Position numbers and translations under genes: made by a program. The notes under the pieces are model-generated. The model worked only from the letters and a program-made list of their open reading frames with translations. It searched no databases and was not told where the DNA came from. Below, piece by piece: positions 9,228 to 23,033 of a stretch of DNA of 64,000 bases (positions within the stretch are counted from its first letter, which is position 1; every line of letters starts with the position of its first letter). Source of the stretch: Rhodocollybia butyracea (taxonomy: Eukaryota > Basidiomycota > Agaricomycetes > Agaricales > Omphalotaceae); NCBI GenBank assembly GCA_015501585.1, contig JADNRY010000047.1, forward strand, positions 186,001 to 250,000, given 5' to 3'.

Positions 9228-12200
9228 TCACAAATTACAGCTAGAAAGAACGTAAGGATATCTGTGGCTTGACTGCGGTTTGTGTAGTGACTGTTTGTGC
9301 ACCCCTCCAACAGCCTTTCGAATCGATGATTCCAGGAGTTCTCTTGTTGGAACATCTAATTTAGACGCGGCTTCTTTGAATGCAGCAGGCGACGTCGTTG
9401 CATACGAAAGAAGCTGTTTGATGCTCTGTGCCACAACGGGTGGAGGGGAGGAAGACTGGCTCGAGGAAGCCAGAAGAAGGCTGATTGTTGGTAGTAAGAC
9501 GCCCAGTAATCGTGTTCCTATTGGGGAATCAACAATGAACAGTACCGATCCATGAAAGTACATACGTGCTGCCTCAGCCAACGAACCGAAAAATATGGCA
9601 AAGGCCTTCCACACCTCGTTGATAGCTGTAGCATGACTATCCGAAATGGAGCCATCGTTAACTAACGGTACCATCTTGGCGATGTATTCAATCAAAGCGG
9701 GCATGAGCTTTTTTACACAAGAGCGGAGTAGAACGTTCCCTGATGCCGACGCAGCAATCAGTGTCCTGGCGCAATGAGCAGCGGTCAGGGATACCTGCGA
9801 TATATCTTCATAAGATGGAAATTAAAAGTTTGTAAATCATTTACCTCGTTCGTCTCGAGCAGTTTCTGAGAAATCAGGAAGCAGCAATGTTCAACCACAG
9901 CTTCGCCAATTTTAACGTTTGGTGGAACGGCAGACAAAATAAGAACTGCAGCCAGGAGATTATTCTTGACTTTCTTTGTGCACGCCACACCCTCGCGACC
10001 TCTGCGAGAAGTGAGCCTAGGTCACACCAGATAAAAGATCTGCTTGCCTCATTTCGTCTATGTTCAGTAAACATGAAGATAAAAGCCCATGCATCAGCCT
10101 TTGATACCGATCTTGTGCATCGGCGGCAGCCGAAAGGGGAAGATCCAAGAGTACTTTCAGAGAAGGAAAGGTGGGTCCAGCTAAATCAATGTCATTCGAC
10201 TCGTCCTTCAATATCTCTGAGAGAATTGAAATGGTTATACTATGCAAGGATGGCGCAGCGAACTTGAAGCTTACCACTGTAAAGAAGAATACCAACCGCT
10301 CGAACATCCTCCTTGAATGTAGTCGTCGTGGAAACGGCTATCGTTGCAAATGCCGAAAATGCTGCAAGAATCATTTTAACACGATCGACGATATCACCCT
10401 CTGCGCTGAAATAAGGAACTAAACGGAAGTGACAATTTAGAAGGCTCACGGATAGCTGGACCGCTCGAATGGGAAGTTGAATGTCGCAGAATATGAGCAC
10501 AAATCCTCAGACAATGAGACTGAGGGGAGCTAGATGACATGCGCTCCGAAGAACTTTTCAACTGATTATTAAATAGAATATCGGGCAAAGAAGAAATATA
10601 CCTTGACCCTTGGCTGGCTGCAAAGACTGCCATCACTTCGATTAAATGTATCTGAATCGGTGCGGACTCTGTCATTGCCAGCCGATAACACACGCCGATG
10701 AACTCGTCAAAGATTGTAGGTTCCAGTATCGCCTTGCCAGCATATTCTGGCCGTACAAGTGATTTCAGCGCCTGAAGAGAAGCAATAACGGATGCTTGAC
10801 GGGTAGTAGAATTGGCGACTGAATCTGTCGAGGCTGCTGCCAGCGCCTCATACACCAAGCCAAAAATGATGTAGAAGAATGTGGCGGGTTCTTCTCGTGG
10901 GGCCTTGAGTTGATCAGGACCAGCGCTAGATGGTTCACGACCATCCATGGCAGCGACGATGAACGGATCTTTGGCTTGCATGGCCGATGCTACTGCTTGT
11001 AAGATGATGGACCACGACTTCATGTAATACTAAAAAGATAATCAATCAGCGTGAACAAGGTAGAGCAAACAGCGGAAACATACTGGGAGCAAAACTTCTT
11101 TACCAAGGCTTGAATATGTTGAGTCTAAGGCGGCGGAAGAGGTGTCGTTGAGAGATTCAGAATCAATGCGGATACTGGCATAATCCCGCAGAGCCGCTAT
11201 CCACATAGTGGCTAGTGTCAACCGATAGGGTTTGAGTACGTCGTGTAAATAGGCCTGTTGATAACTAGCTACTTCGAGTTGAGCCCAAGCTGAAAGGGTA
11301 GATATTCTCAACATTGCAGAAGCATTCGGGCTCAGTTCGCCGGTTTCACCAATTGATACCATCCCTGATTCTAAAATAAATGTAAGGGACTATCCACTAC
11401 CAATTTTGCGAGTACTTACCTTTCGACTGTTCTAAAGCGGTGGTTAGTAGCTTTAAGATACGACCCATTCTTGATACATCTTTAACTACTCCACAGCCAA
11501 CAAATATCGCACAAGCATGGACTGCAGATGCCAAAATCTCGGGGTCGATTCAGTGGAGAAGGCGGGTGTCAGTGCAGCGGTTATAGGCGCCTGATGCTGC
11601 TCTAGTAGAAGAGCATCCTCAAAAGCCGGATCCGGTGATTTTGCAAAAATCTGGGTAACGAGGTTAGCCATTGCTTTGCAAGTATCAAGGTGAATATACC
11701 TGAATGACATCCCGAAGCACAATCAGGCCTTCAAGTCGTATTTCTGTCACATACGCGGTGGAAGCAGTGAACGCCATCTTAATGAGGTCTGGTACCCGTG
11801 TAATGAGTAAACCAGATGTCGGTATATCCCTGCTCCTTGCAAAGGTCATATCCAAATGTTCGGTTCTACTACTCTTTGACACAACCATGCAAATATGATG
11901 CAGACATTGCAAGGCAAACAACTGCGTCCGCCACCGAGAAGTCAGCCGACTTCGCCCGCCTTCCTGATTCCCAAGATTCAAGGACTCCCCTTCATCATCT
12001 TTGGAGTTGGCTGCGTCGGTAACTTGCTGGGAGGCGGTGGTTCGCGACATGATTCGCTGACATAGATCAATCCACGCGGAAGGATTGTAGACAACGGTCT
12101 GCTCGAGCCAACTGGTAATGACATTCCTGACTCCTTCCACGGAAGAATCGTCATCGAGCATACCAAAAAGGTCCTCAACTAATTGATCCCCACCGATCCT

Positions 12201-15200
12201 GGACATCGCCAACGCATCCTTTTGAACAAGTTGGTATAGTGCATTGATGGATGCAACCTTGAGTGGTCGCCGAGAGGACGAGAGATGACCCCGAAAATCG
12301 TTGACGAGGGCTGGTATGTCAACGTGCTCGGGAGCAAACATTAGGAAGTGTTGCTGACATTTGATGGCTTCGACAAGTACACCCTGATCATCCTCCAGGA
12401 AAAAACTGTGAACAAGGTTTAGAAGCACCGATCTTGTTTTAACAGAGTCTTGGATATCAGGACCAAGGACAGTGATTACTGCGTCGATGATCTGGCAGAC
12501 CACGGGATAAGCAGGATAGTCACCGCTAAGGTTCGCATTGGACAAAGAACCGCCTTCCGGCTCATGCGAATCAGTAGAGTATACTTGAAGCAGCATACCG
12601 AGCGTCTTCGATACATACGAAGAATAGGCCAAACTTGCTGCATTGATGACACGCGCTAGTGCATTGAGGGCAAAGAAATGCACGACGGGGTGTGGGTCAT
12701 TACTCAAGGACATCAGAACGCCCACTGTGGTTTTGAGCACCGCCCCCGCCGCAAGCCCTCCTACATGATCGTAGACAGCGCCAAACGCAAGGGCGCAGCC
12801 AGATCGCGCATAAGGGTCCCTATTGTTGACAACCTCTTCGTAGAGCGTTTTCATCTGGCTGGTGAGGAAGCCTGTGCCAGCAAGACTAGCCAAACGCCCA
12901 ATAGATTCGCTACTTGCCGACCTTAAAACACGATCACCGTCAATCAAAGTTTCCTGGTTCGAAAACCGTTAGTCTAGACAACGAGAGCGGCAAGTGAGCA
13001 AACCTTCAAAAAGGAAGACAAAAGATTGGTGATCTGCGAGCTGCCAAACGTGTCTCGGCTTTCGCGAAAATGCGACGTTGTAGCCGATCGCAAGGTAAGA
13101 ACAAGAGCGATTGCAGCATTGACAAGTACTGCAGCTTTCCGGCCAACATTCTTCTCTAGCTTTGGGGAGCGTACAGATTCGAGTAATAGTGTTATCACAC
13201 GTGTTATGGAGGCCAAGTCTTGCAAAGGGAGCAAATCAGCGAAAAGATTTATAGCCGAGTCTACAACTGATGTGGCTGGTGGTGGAGGTTCAATCATTTG
13301 GTACTCGGTTTTGGAAATATCGATCTGACATAGACTGAGAGGGTCGTGCTCACATCCAGCGAGGACGGGCTTTCGTAACTGCGTGAAGAAAATGAGAACA
13401 AGATGGAGAAATTACGTAAGATACTAACCAAGCTATCTATCGCGAGTTCAACCGTATCCCTATTAAGTTTGTCACCCCCGTTCACCGCAGCATCATTAGC
13501 GACAACACTGTCGTCCGCAACTTCGGTGAAGGTCACTCCATAGGCATAACCGTCGACACTCTGCCACACTGTAGTGAAGCTTCCGGATGAGGAAGCAATA
13601 GCAGCTTGTACCGAAGACCCAGTATAACCTTCCGGGCTGGCAAAAAGACTGACCACTGATTGAAGTAGCGTTGTCTGAGTGGAGTCAGTTATGCCAGAAA
13701 ATCCTAGAATGGAGAAACATTGATAGACCCTTTTGCGAAGTAAAGCCTCTCTGCTTTTGACCGTAAGTCCTTTTTTGAATGTATTTGGCATCGTTTCTGG
13801 CGGTTCCTCGATGTTCAAGGTAATGAAATTATTCGCAAAGGAAAGACCATTCCCCAAAACGGAAGCGATACGACGGCCAACATCGAGGTTCACAAGAGTA
13901 GCATTGTGCTGCAGGAAGCAGTGAATAGCGCCGAGAGCACTTTCTCTCACTTGAAGAAGGAACATCCATTCGCTCAACGTCCTTCCTGCATTGTTCGCAG
14001 AATCTTTGGTGGTCGGTTTCGGAAGCGCGTTACGCCATAAAACGAGGAGTTGAGGGAGATGTGGGCGCACAAAGTTTGGTCCGAGTGACATCAAGGATGC
14101 GATGAGGATCCAAGAAACCTCGACCTCAACACTGGCAATCTTAACATCGTGCTCACCAGCGCGTTTAAGGAGCTGGATCGCCATATCGAGAACTTTGGCG
14201 CTGACATCGTAGGACACATACAGTGGTCGTTCCCTGATGATAGAAACCAGCGCAGCGAGGCCATAGGCATGACCCAGCGTTCTAGCGTCGATATCTGAGG
14301 GCGCCGCGGGCGAAAGAATGGAGGTCAAATCGCGCTGTAGCATTTCGATGACAGTAATGATAGTTTTTGGTAAACGAAGGGGAGTAGAAAAACAGAAACA
14401 ACGAAGAGCCAAGAGGCGGTGACGCGAGTTGTGTGACTGGGGTGTGCCAAAAGCGTTACCAAGGGCTCAGCAAGCGCATCCTGGACTGGAGGAGGCGCAT
14501 TGCCAAGTTGCTGCAGCAATCCTGCAACCTCCCTCAGAACCACAACTAGTACTGCCGAGGTTGGGGCAGTTTGCCCAGGCAACATGGCCGGCCAACGCTT
14601 GATATAAGATGTGGACAACTCTCGGATGGCTCCGATCTGTCCCTGCTCGCTCAACATTCTAACTCCAATAAGGTCACGAAGAATGATTCCAACCAAAGTA
14701 CGAATCAACAACACTTCATATCGGGTGGTATTGTTCCGAGGATTGGATATGATTTCTGTTACAAAATGAGCGACAATAAGAGCATAGTTGTTTTCCACAA
14801 AGCTCGCTCCAAGGTTGTTGAGAAGTGCGACGTAGCAATCAAACAGACCGATCCGTAGCTTTCGAGTGGAGTTTGACTTGTTAAAGTAGGTAGAAAGATG
14901 ATTGAACATCTCTGTCACGGTCAGCATTGGTTTGGTGATTTCAGCCGCAGCTTGAACTGGCGAACTGGCACGTTCATCGTTGCCATCCGCGTCTTTCTTG
15001 TTCTTCTGAGTAGTTTCGGGCACTGGGACGGCGCGTTCAATCTGAGTCGAGGCAAGTATGTGGCCAATGAGTCGAGCAAGTGACTGTCGTGTGACTTGGT
15101 CTGCACCTTCTAGACTCTTCATAGCTAGTCCTGAGATGGAGTCGACATCGTTTGAAGACAAAACACGACCATCGGCCCCGGAAAATAACGATATCAGAAC

Positions 15201-16116
15201 CTGGATGGACATTAACACAAGTACTAATCAGCTCTAAGAACTCACGTCTGCAGCGACACGCTGAACCGGCAAACACTTGTCGGTTAGAGAAGACTTCATT
15301 TGCTTCACAATATCTTTGTGGGCATATTCCGTGACTGCACGTTTAGCTGCATCCATTGACTTCTTGAGCGCCAAGAGGGCATGGTATCGGAGTAAAGGCG
15401 TCTGTGGAACATTGGCATTAGGAAGGCAACTTCGCATTGAAGATGAAAAGATTACGCTAGATGACTTCGATGTTTTGAGTGACACAACAGATATCTCCGC
15501 CATAAATGACATGTACTACAAAATTCGTCAGTATACATCACAGACGATGTTCAGACTACGCGCACCTGTGCCCCATAAACGGCCATAAGATCTCCAATAC
15601 ACGAAAACGCAGCTCTGTTTACGGGTTCAAACGACAGATATCATCGTCATCAAGCATTAACTCACATCTTGTGTACATCTCTATCCAAAGTCTTGAAATC
15701 CGAAGTAACTTTCATGAAAGCTTGCAGTGTGTCGAATAATGTCCTGGTCTCTCCACGGCCGTAGATTGCGATAAGACATCTTGCAATAGCACTCCGTGTT
15801 GCGCGTCCGGGTGCGGGATAAGGTGTAGGAGCAAGAATTATCTTAATGAGAGTAGCTTCCAAGTCCGCCTGCTGAGCTTTTAGTTGATCCTACATAGAGT
15901 TATTGGACCTCGGAACATCGCGGTGAAGAGATGAGAACATACTATAGGTAGACCGGCCACCTTCCTCTCCGCTGACGATACCCATTGGAATATGTACATC
16001 GTTCCATTATCGCCAGAAACTTCTTCCTTTTCCCAGACTCAGTCCAGTTCCACTAACACTAAGATTTTAACCTGACTAACCTCCTGGAATGGTTCAATGG
16101 GCTCCGAAGGCGACAT
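9228..16116 (-). CDS. LAA1: HEAT-repeat protein HEATR5/Laa1
   Basis: A very large multi-exon gene of roughly 2,000 codons with more than ten short introns. The order of conserved blocks matches the HEATR5/Laa1 family: an N-terminal region with LAPTPYPAPGRATRSAIARC and YGRGETRTLFDTLQAFMK, then 'LLRYHALLALKKSMDAAKRA', a long series of alpha-helical HEAT repeats (for example around 11.7-12.9 kb), and a C-terminal region with RELLESSIRKAV. Yeast Laa1 works with the AP-1 clathrin adaptor at the trans-Golgi/endosome. The start at 16116 (MSPSEPIEPFQE) is plausible, but the first intron is uncertain. The best match to the next in-frame exon starts after a CTGAG acceptor near 16040 and needs an unusual donor. 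The stop at 9228 follows a serine-rich tail and could lie in a different last exon. Confidence 0.88.
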
Positions 16117-16370
16117 GGTTATAACAATGAATAAGCGCGCGTCGATGTAACTTTCTCAGTTCCGGTCACTCAACGTTTATCAACGTTACTGGCAAGGTCA
16201 GAAAAACTTTATAGGGTAACATCTATGTATGTGTGTATGTACTCCTTCACAACGAGGGTCAGTGAAAAAAAGAATGTAAGATAGACTTCCGTATTCTAGC
16301 TCCAACCTGCCAGCGTAGTCGGACAAAACACGTCCATGAAGCAATAAGTGATAAATGTATGAATAAATAA

Positions 16371-18028
16371 TCATGAAATAGGTTCTATCCGTCGAGAGTG
16401 TTCTGACATTTCAAACAACCCTACTTGTGCGCCATGAAGTGTTGCTGTTTCGGACGGCGGTGAATCCAAGGACGGCGGAGGAGAGGGATATGAATCGGTG
16501 GGTGATGATATGCGATCCAGAGGTGACCTTTTCGCGTTGAAAGATGGGGGAGTGATTTTCACGGATAGGTTGTAGGCATTGAGATGTGAAACTGCAGAGG
16601 ACGCACGAGGTCTACCATGAACAATTGAAGTAGAGTTCAAACCAGTAGCCGAGGACAATCCGTTCCTGGAATACGAGTCTGATTCTGCCTCGATTCCAGA
16701 CATCATTCGCGCATCTGCACTGGTGGTAGGAAGCTTCATATCCCTCGCAGCCTCAACCCTGAGCATCTTCTTTTCGCCTTTTTCCACATCACCCTTGGCG
16801 TTGTTGTACATGTATAGACCGGCAAAGGTCAGCACAATACCAAAAGCCTGGATAGGATGCACCGATTGGTTGAACCATACAATCGCTATGCAGATTACGG
16901 CAACACGTTTGATAAGTGACGCGATAGAGTAGGTGACGGGAGAAGTCGAAGAGAGAATTATGAATGCGATGATATTTTGAGCGAAATGTACTGTGCCATT
17001 CATGAAAAAATAGAATGTCGTGGAGTGTGTGCCCGAATGTCCCTGAGAAGAGTGAGCCACAGTGTCGGACGAAGAGAGGAAGAGAGGTAGATCGTAATAG
17101 ACCCATATAGGGATCATGACGAGAAATGCCATGCTCGAGGAATAGAAGAGTAGGTTGATTTTGTCTAGTTTTTGAACGGGTTGAGACAATCCACCTCCGT
17201 TGTTTGTAGGCATGATCTTTTTGAAAAAGATGTTGGAGGAGACAAAGACGAGGGCGGATCCAAAGGCACACAGTAGCCCCACAGCGTTTGATGCTGAAAC
17301 ATCAAATGAGCAGGCAAGCATCACCCCAATAGTGAGCGGTAATAGGGAGGTGTATGTTTTAGCAGAGTAGCTCACGCCAAACAGAAGAGCGTACGCCGCA
17401 ACGGTGAAAAGGGGTGACAGTGCCTTGATAGATCGTCAATTAAACTGAAAAAATGGGAAGATATACAACGCACCTTGATTGTATGTACTGTGCTGACTGG
17501 GATACGAGAAATAGCCATGCTTGAAAAAATATGACCTCCGACCTGGAAAAATCCCATGGGAAGGGTATCCCTAAGGATGGTCTTTGTAGGCGAGCGTAAC
17601 CTGGAGAACCGCAATACCGGTGACATGATCAATAGACAGTAAAGGGCTACAAAGCCAAACTGCACAAAGGTAAGGGTGATGGGGTAACGAAATTGGTTGA
17701 GAATGGCCTTTCCAGTATTGGACGATAATGCAGAGGTCGTATACCACAGGCTGCAGAGTAATATGAAGGTAAAATTGCCTGATATTCCGGCAAGTGAGGA
17801 ATTGCTGGTCATAGCTCGGCTACTTTGTCGCGAAGAAAAGGACCGCAAAATGTGTTTCTTTGTCCGGCTATAGGCACCTATAGTAAAAGAAACAGCGGTT
17901 TTCAGTATGTTTCCATCGTCTTCGCCTCTTCTTTTCTCGTAAACAGGGGCAACTGGTCGCCAGCCGTTGTTTGTAGAGGGAAGCTGATCGTGAAATCCAT
18001 AATCGTTAGAGGTCGAGAGTTTGTGCAT
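16371..18028 (-). CDS. TPT/nucleotide-sugar transporter-like protein (Sly41 family)
   Basis: The CDS is complement(join(16371..17423,17474..18028)), 535 residues. The core from about residue 80 to 385 is a multi-pass membrane domain of the triose-phosphate translocator type, with hydrophobic segments such as FTFILLCSLWYTTSALSSNTGKAIL, SSMAISRIPVSTVHTIKALSPLFTV and NIIAFIILSSTSPVTYSIASLIKRVAV. The last is the family's conserved SP(V/L)TYS..K signature. The overall plan resembles yeast Sly41, an ER/Golgi protein that suppresses loss of Ypt1. An N-terminal cytosolic tail and a long Ser/Pro-rich C-terminal tail (about 150 residues) frame the domain. The transported substrate cannot be told from sequence. 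Confidence 0.85.
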
Positions 18029-19205
18029 TCCTTAGAGTAATTATTAGGTCGGAATGGTGGATAAGACCAAGGGACGTCGCAAGTCTGTGCTCGCGGTGCA
18101 GTAATCGAATAGGATGGTAATTGAAAGAGGAGATAAACCGGTCTGTCAAGCCCTGACTTCCGGACCGCCGGCTACGAGCACAGCAGTCTCAAACAAGTAA
18201 CAAAATCATCTCAAACGCAAGCGATAGCAGTATAGTAAGCAGTAACTACAATAATAACGAGTTCGAGGCAGAGGCTCTATAGTGCTCTGCACCACTTCAA
18301 GGTCAAAATGAACCGAACAAGTGACCAGGCAACGTCTATGAAATCTTGGAATCTTCGTGAAAATGCTGTAAGACTGCGGAATACTGTCATTAGACTAACG
18401 TAAATATTCTAGTTGTCCATATGGCGGCAACGTATCCATAGTCGCATAGTACTGGGTTAAGGAGATTCAAGGAAGTCAGTGCTCCGAGATAAGTTAATAG
18501 CTGTTAATAGAGGTTAATAGTTATAACCTCAATAAGCCCATTCAATTCAGAGCCTTCTCCTCCAGCGTTCTGCATTAGTCTACGTGTCTCTTTCGCTACC
18601 CACTCGCACAAGCTGAAACCCCCCAAACATACTTTCCCAATTTGGCCATTGTGATTATTTATTCTGTTTATTTCCTTTGCCGTTAGCACACTCGGAGTTT
18701 ATTTCAGAATCCCATAGCGTGATAAGGGCCAAGGCAGATTCTACTTTCATCATATCATAGCCAGCTGAATTAGTCCAGAACGAGCTACCAGCGAACTTAA
18801 CTTCGAAGTATGTAGTCGAACAGCGCTCCTCTGAGTTGTTGAAGTAATCGCCGACCGCCATTTGACCCAGAGTGAGGAGTTTATAGCGTTCAGGGGGTTG
18901 AGGTTCAAGGCAGGAGCGAATCCGATGTGATGAATTTGAGAGTCGCATGCACTATAATGGCGGTCAATGGACACTGGAGTAGCGCCTGAAGCGTTAAGTG
19001 GGACACACGGGGCACAAAGCGACAGCGGTACTACAATTCAAGTTTACAACGACTACTTACTTTTCAAGGCAGCTTCTACGATCGTACAGACATAAATCAT
19101 ATCGTTAGGGGGTCGTAAAAATTCATTTTATTTTTGTCTCGCAACCTGTCTCCAGTCATATATCAAGCTTTGTATATACTATTGGAACAAGAGTAAGGAG
19201 TCATT
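18029..19205. other. Gene-poor spacer
   Basis: About 1.2 kb without a gene I can support. Short open frames on the minus strand around 18500-18970 have no recognisable motif and no consistent splicing. Around 18495-18525 the unit 'gttaatag' occurs three times in tandem-like array. The region may hold the promoter of the transporter gene. Confidence 0.4.
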
Positions 19206-21521
19206 TCAATGCCACGAAATTATCTGTTGACTGACCTTCAGATTGGCTCGAACATGGTTGAAAACATCTTGTTTCTCTTCCTTACACGCAAGGAATACAT
19301 CGGGAAACAAACCACCAGGAGCTGGTAACACGTATCTCCTACTTAACGCAGTGAGGAAATCCCCAATTGAACGATTATTGCTCGGATATGAAATTTTAGG
19401 CCCTGCGTTGAGGATCATATCTTGAATGATTACAAGACGAGCAAGGTGCGGATTCCCTTCGAGTAGAAACCAAAGAATCTCCAGAAACTTTGTGAATGGC
19501 ATGATATCCAGCTTGTACAGAATCCCAAGAATACGAGCTTGCATTTGACCAATGTCGAAAAGCCGTGGGAGCAGCCTTTGGGCAGCAGATCCAGGAGGAA
19601 GATTCTACGGCGGAAATAGTCAATTATCATATCCAGCGAGTGTAAAAACATATACTGCTCACGAGTTGAAAAATTTCCTTAAGAGCAAGTTCAGATTCAA
19701 TAGCTAGTTGAGTACGAAACTGGTCGAAGAACGGATGGTGTGCCAACGCCGAGTCAAGTTCACTGATCAATTTCAAGTAGGGCGGAGTCCTTCTCTTTTG
19801 TGGTAGCTCCGTATAGTGCTTGAACACCACTCCAGCCACGACCAAATAACGGCAGAGGTATACAATGGCGTCGAGGGTGTTTTCTTGGAATTTGAGCCAG
19901 TCCACGCACCCGTTAACCGAGCGTGATATATCCAGTGAAACGAGGAGAGGCAGCTTGCCCAAAGGTAAGAGTCCACTGTTAAAACCTATTAGTATTATTA
20001 GCCGAATCATGAAGAGTTGTGAATATCTTACAGTGCATTTTCGATTGGTAATTCCTCCATAACGATGGGTTTGAGTAGAAATAGGTTCTTACGTATATTA
20101 TCCAGGTTCAAGATTTCATGAGGGTGGCTAATGCCAAGTGTTCTCAACTGCGTCTGCACGTCCAGTAACGCCACTTCGTCTTGGGAATGGGGTGAAACCG
20201 AAGGAACTTTCCGCTGAGGAACAAAGGCAGGCGCTTTTTCATTGAGAGATTGGGCCCGCGGACGCGAGTAAACACTCCCAGAATGACTCCTATGCTCAGT
20301 GGATGGTTGTGCGTGGCTCACAGTACTGCGACGACGAGAAGCACTGCGAGTATCCACATCCAAACCGGCGGAGCGAGAGGCGAAATCGTCATCGTCAAGA
20401 AACCGCAAATCGGGAATATTACTCGGAAGAGAAGGGTTTTGAGATGCGATGATGCCATTTTGCAATGCTGTATTGCGATGTGAACCCGAAGCTCTATGAG
20501 AAGCTGCAGCAGGTATTAGCGACTGCGTCGGCGTAATGCTACCATCACTGGCAAAGTCCCCGAAAACAAACCTTCGGTAAGGGCGGTTCGGGGCAGAATG
20601 AGCAACGGTTGTACTACTACCACCCATGGTGCCAGGGACTGCATCATTATGACCACCAGGACGAACCACAATCCTACCGTTCGGATGAGTTTCGAAGGAG
20701 GGAATTGGGTAACCTGCGGGTACATCCCCCGTAGAGATCGTACCTGGATGATGACTATAGGGAGAAGGACGCGCCGTGTATATCGGATAAGCAAGATTGG
20801 ATACTTGCGGCGGAGGAGGGGGAACAACCCTCGGGTCCTCGAAGAACGTCCGCGAAGCCGCTTCGCCATTAGCATAGAGCGCATTCAGAGCTTCGTTCGC
20901 ATTAGAGATCAGATAAGGAAAGTTGAAAGAGTGGGCGGGATCTAAATTTGGCATTTCCGGGAAGTTTCGATATTGGTCAACAGGAACATGACCATAACGT
21001 TCATGTCCATTATCACCATGAGTTGGTGGATGAAAGCGTGATGAAGGTGGCCTTGTGTAAGCCTGCGTGCCATAGACAGCTATCCTCTGATCGTGAGGAA
21101 GGCTGTTCGAAGGGCCGCCCTTGGTAGCTACGGTGAACCGTGGATATTGTGAGACAGAGTGGGGAGGACAGGGAACATTATTGAACGTTGGGTTCTGCAG
21201 CAAAGGAGACACTACTGGATTCTGAGAGCGGATTCGCTGTCAGTCAAGTGAAAATCTCCATAAATTATAGCTCACTTGGGACATCTGAGGTTGAAGGACA
21301 TGAGCCTGCTGTTGACCAGAGTGGTAATTTTCTTTGCCACTGTTCTGAGGATGCTGTGAACCTTGAGTTTGCGGGTACTGATACTGGGGGCGCGCAGTAA
21401 CAGGGAGGTTAGGCTCGCGTCCTGGAGCCGCGTTCCTTGCATTTCTGCCCTGGAGATTATCCTGTGCATTGCCCGAAGGGTACAATCTGTGAGCTCGCGA
21501 ACGGTTATGATAAGGTGTCAT
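19206..21521 (-). CDS. Conserved hypothetical protein, disordered N-terminus and helical C-terminus
   Basis: The CDS is complement(join(19206..19604,19663..19975,20032..21221,21276..21521)), 715 residues, with all three introns (54-58 nt) in consistent phase. Residues 1 to about 400 are low complexity, rich in Gln, Pro, Ser, His and Tyr, and likely disordered. After about residue 410 the sequence becomes predicted-helical and ordered, with LGISHPHEILNLDNIRKNL, DISRSVNGCVDWLKFQENTL and MPFTKFLEILWFLLEG. The layout (floppy RNA-binding-like leader plus a helical domain) would suit an RNA-associated or scaffold protein, but I do not recognise the family and assign no function. Confidence 0.8.
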
Positions 21522-21799
21522 CGTGATAATTTATCAGTCGAAGGGAAGGTGGTGAAAAAGGATAGCTGGGAGTGAGGAAATTTTGAGGCTTTATAGAGAT
21601 TTTGGAGATGGCCATCGCGTAGACCAGAGCTAGACGCCCCATTGTTTACCGTTTGCAGATGGTTAAGACAGGGTTAAGACAAAGAAGTTTGGTCGTGAGC
21701 CAACGCAAATCTTTCCCACGATAAGATAAGATGACCGTGACTCGCAGTCAGCTCCATTGCTAGTTGCCGCGTTGTTTTCCTTCTTCCTCAAACGTCACC

Positions 21800-23033
21800 A
21801 TGTCGGAAGTTGAAGCCAATACTATTGCCACTACATCAGTTCAAGACTCTTCAGCCCAGTCTGCCGAAGAAGTGGAAATCATAGAACCCAAGAACGCCTT
21901 GACTGAAAAGTTTACCCCGAAAGAATGGGATGCTTTAAAGGCATTCAGAGTGAGCTACCTTATCAACGCTCTCGTGCCTCCAGTAATAGACCCATCTAAC
22001 GGACTGTAGGAACAATTCTCTGATGTACTGGCCTCGGCTTATCCTGACAACACCGACGCGCAGCGTAGCAAAATAACGCTCTGGGGAGTAGTGATAGATC
22101 CTGCTAACCTTCGCGATGCTCGTGTGAGTGTTATCTTTATGAAATTTCTTCGAGCTAGGTATGCCGAGATTCTCTGCAATATCATGTACAGCATTAATTC
22201 TATTTCACTTACACATAGAAATTTGAACGCGACTGAGGCGAAATCTATGTTGGTGGCAACATTACGATGGAGAGATGAATTTGACGTCGAGGCTGCTTGC
22301 AAAGAAGAATTTCCTGAAGACGTATTTGGGCAACTGGGACACATTTATGGCGAGGACAAGGCAGGCCGACCCGTCGTGTACATCTCAATTTTTATCAAAC
22401 ATTGCAATACTCTTACAAAATATTCCTTTAAGCTATAATGTTTACGGTGGTAACCGAGACCTGAAGGCTGTTTTTGGGGACGTGCAGCGTTTCCTGAGGT
22501 GCGCGAAAGGTGATTCATCTTTGAGATTTCTTTTCGAACTTCAATTGTAGATGGCGTGTGGCCTTCATGGAAAAGAGTATCGAGCTGCTCGATTTTGAAA
22601 CTGTTGACCAGATGATACAAGTCCATGGAAAGTATCTTGCTGTCACGTCCAGCTGGTATTCCTAATTTCAATCTCCTCTATAGACTATGCCGGCGTTTCA
22701 ATGACCAGTCGAGATGCTAATAGCAAGAATGCTGCCTCAGAAGCATCCAGTGTCTTTTCGAGCCACTACCCAGAGCTTCTGGTATGTCTCCAAGTTTTAC
22801 TTGCCTCGTGTCCTCCCTCACAGGCTCGCTACCAGCACAAGAAGTACTTCGTCAACGTTCCCTCGTATATGACATGGATATTTTGGCTATTCAAGCCTCT
22901 TCTGCCCGCTGCCACCTTAGCCAAGATGTCTGTTGTGGGGACTGGTAGTTGGACAATTGGTAAAGCGCTCTCGCCACAAATCGACGTCAAAGACCTTCCA
23001 AAGAGGTATGGGGGTGATGCGGAGGCCTTCTGA
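21800..23033 (+). CDS. SFH5: CRAL-TRIO (Sec14-like) phosphatidylinositol transfer protein Sfh5
   Basis: Proposed CDS join(21800..21949,22010..22158,22219..22377,22433..22498,22551..22627,22684..22781,22824..23033), 302 residues, matching the family length. The N-terminal CRAL-TRIO-N part has VSVIFMKFLRARNLNATEA. The lipid-binding lobe has GRPVVYNVYGGNRDLK, then DYAGVSMTSRDANSK and KKYFVNVPSYMTWIFWLFKP. Sfh5 moves phosphatidylinositol between membranes (ER and plasma membrane, cytosol) and has been linked to haem binding. Oddity: to keep the frame and family sequence (QVHDYAGVS), the intron at 22628-22683 must start with GA (GAAAGT) instead of GT. All other introns are GT-AG. Confidence 0.9.

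Noticed and set aside
18504..18974. Minus-strand frames as a transposase remnant
   Set aside because: No DDE, RT or other transposon motif, no terminal repeats and no similarity to other parts of the window.
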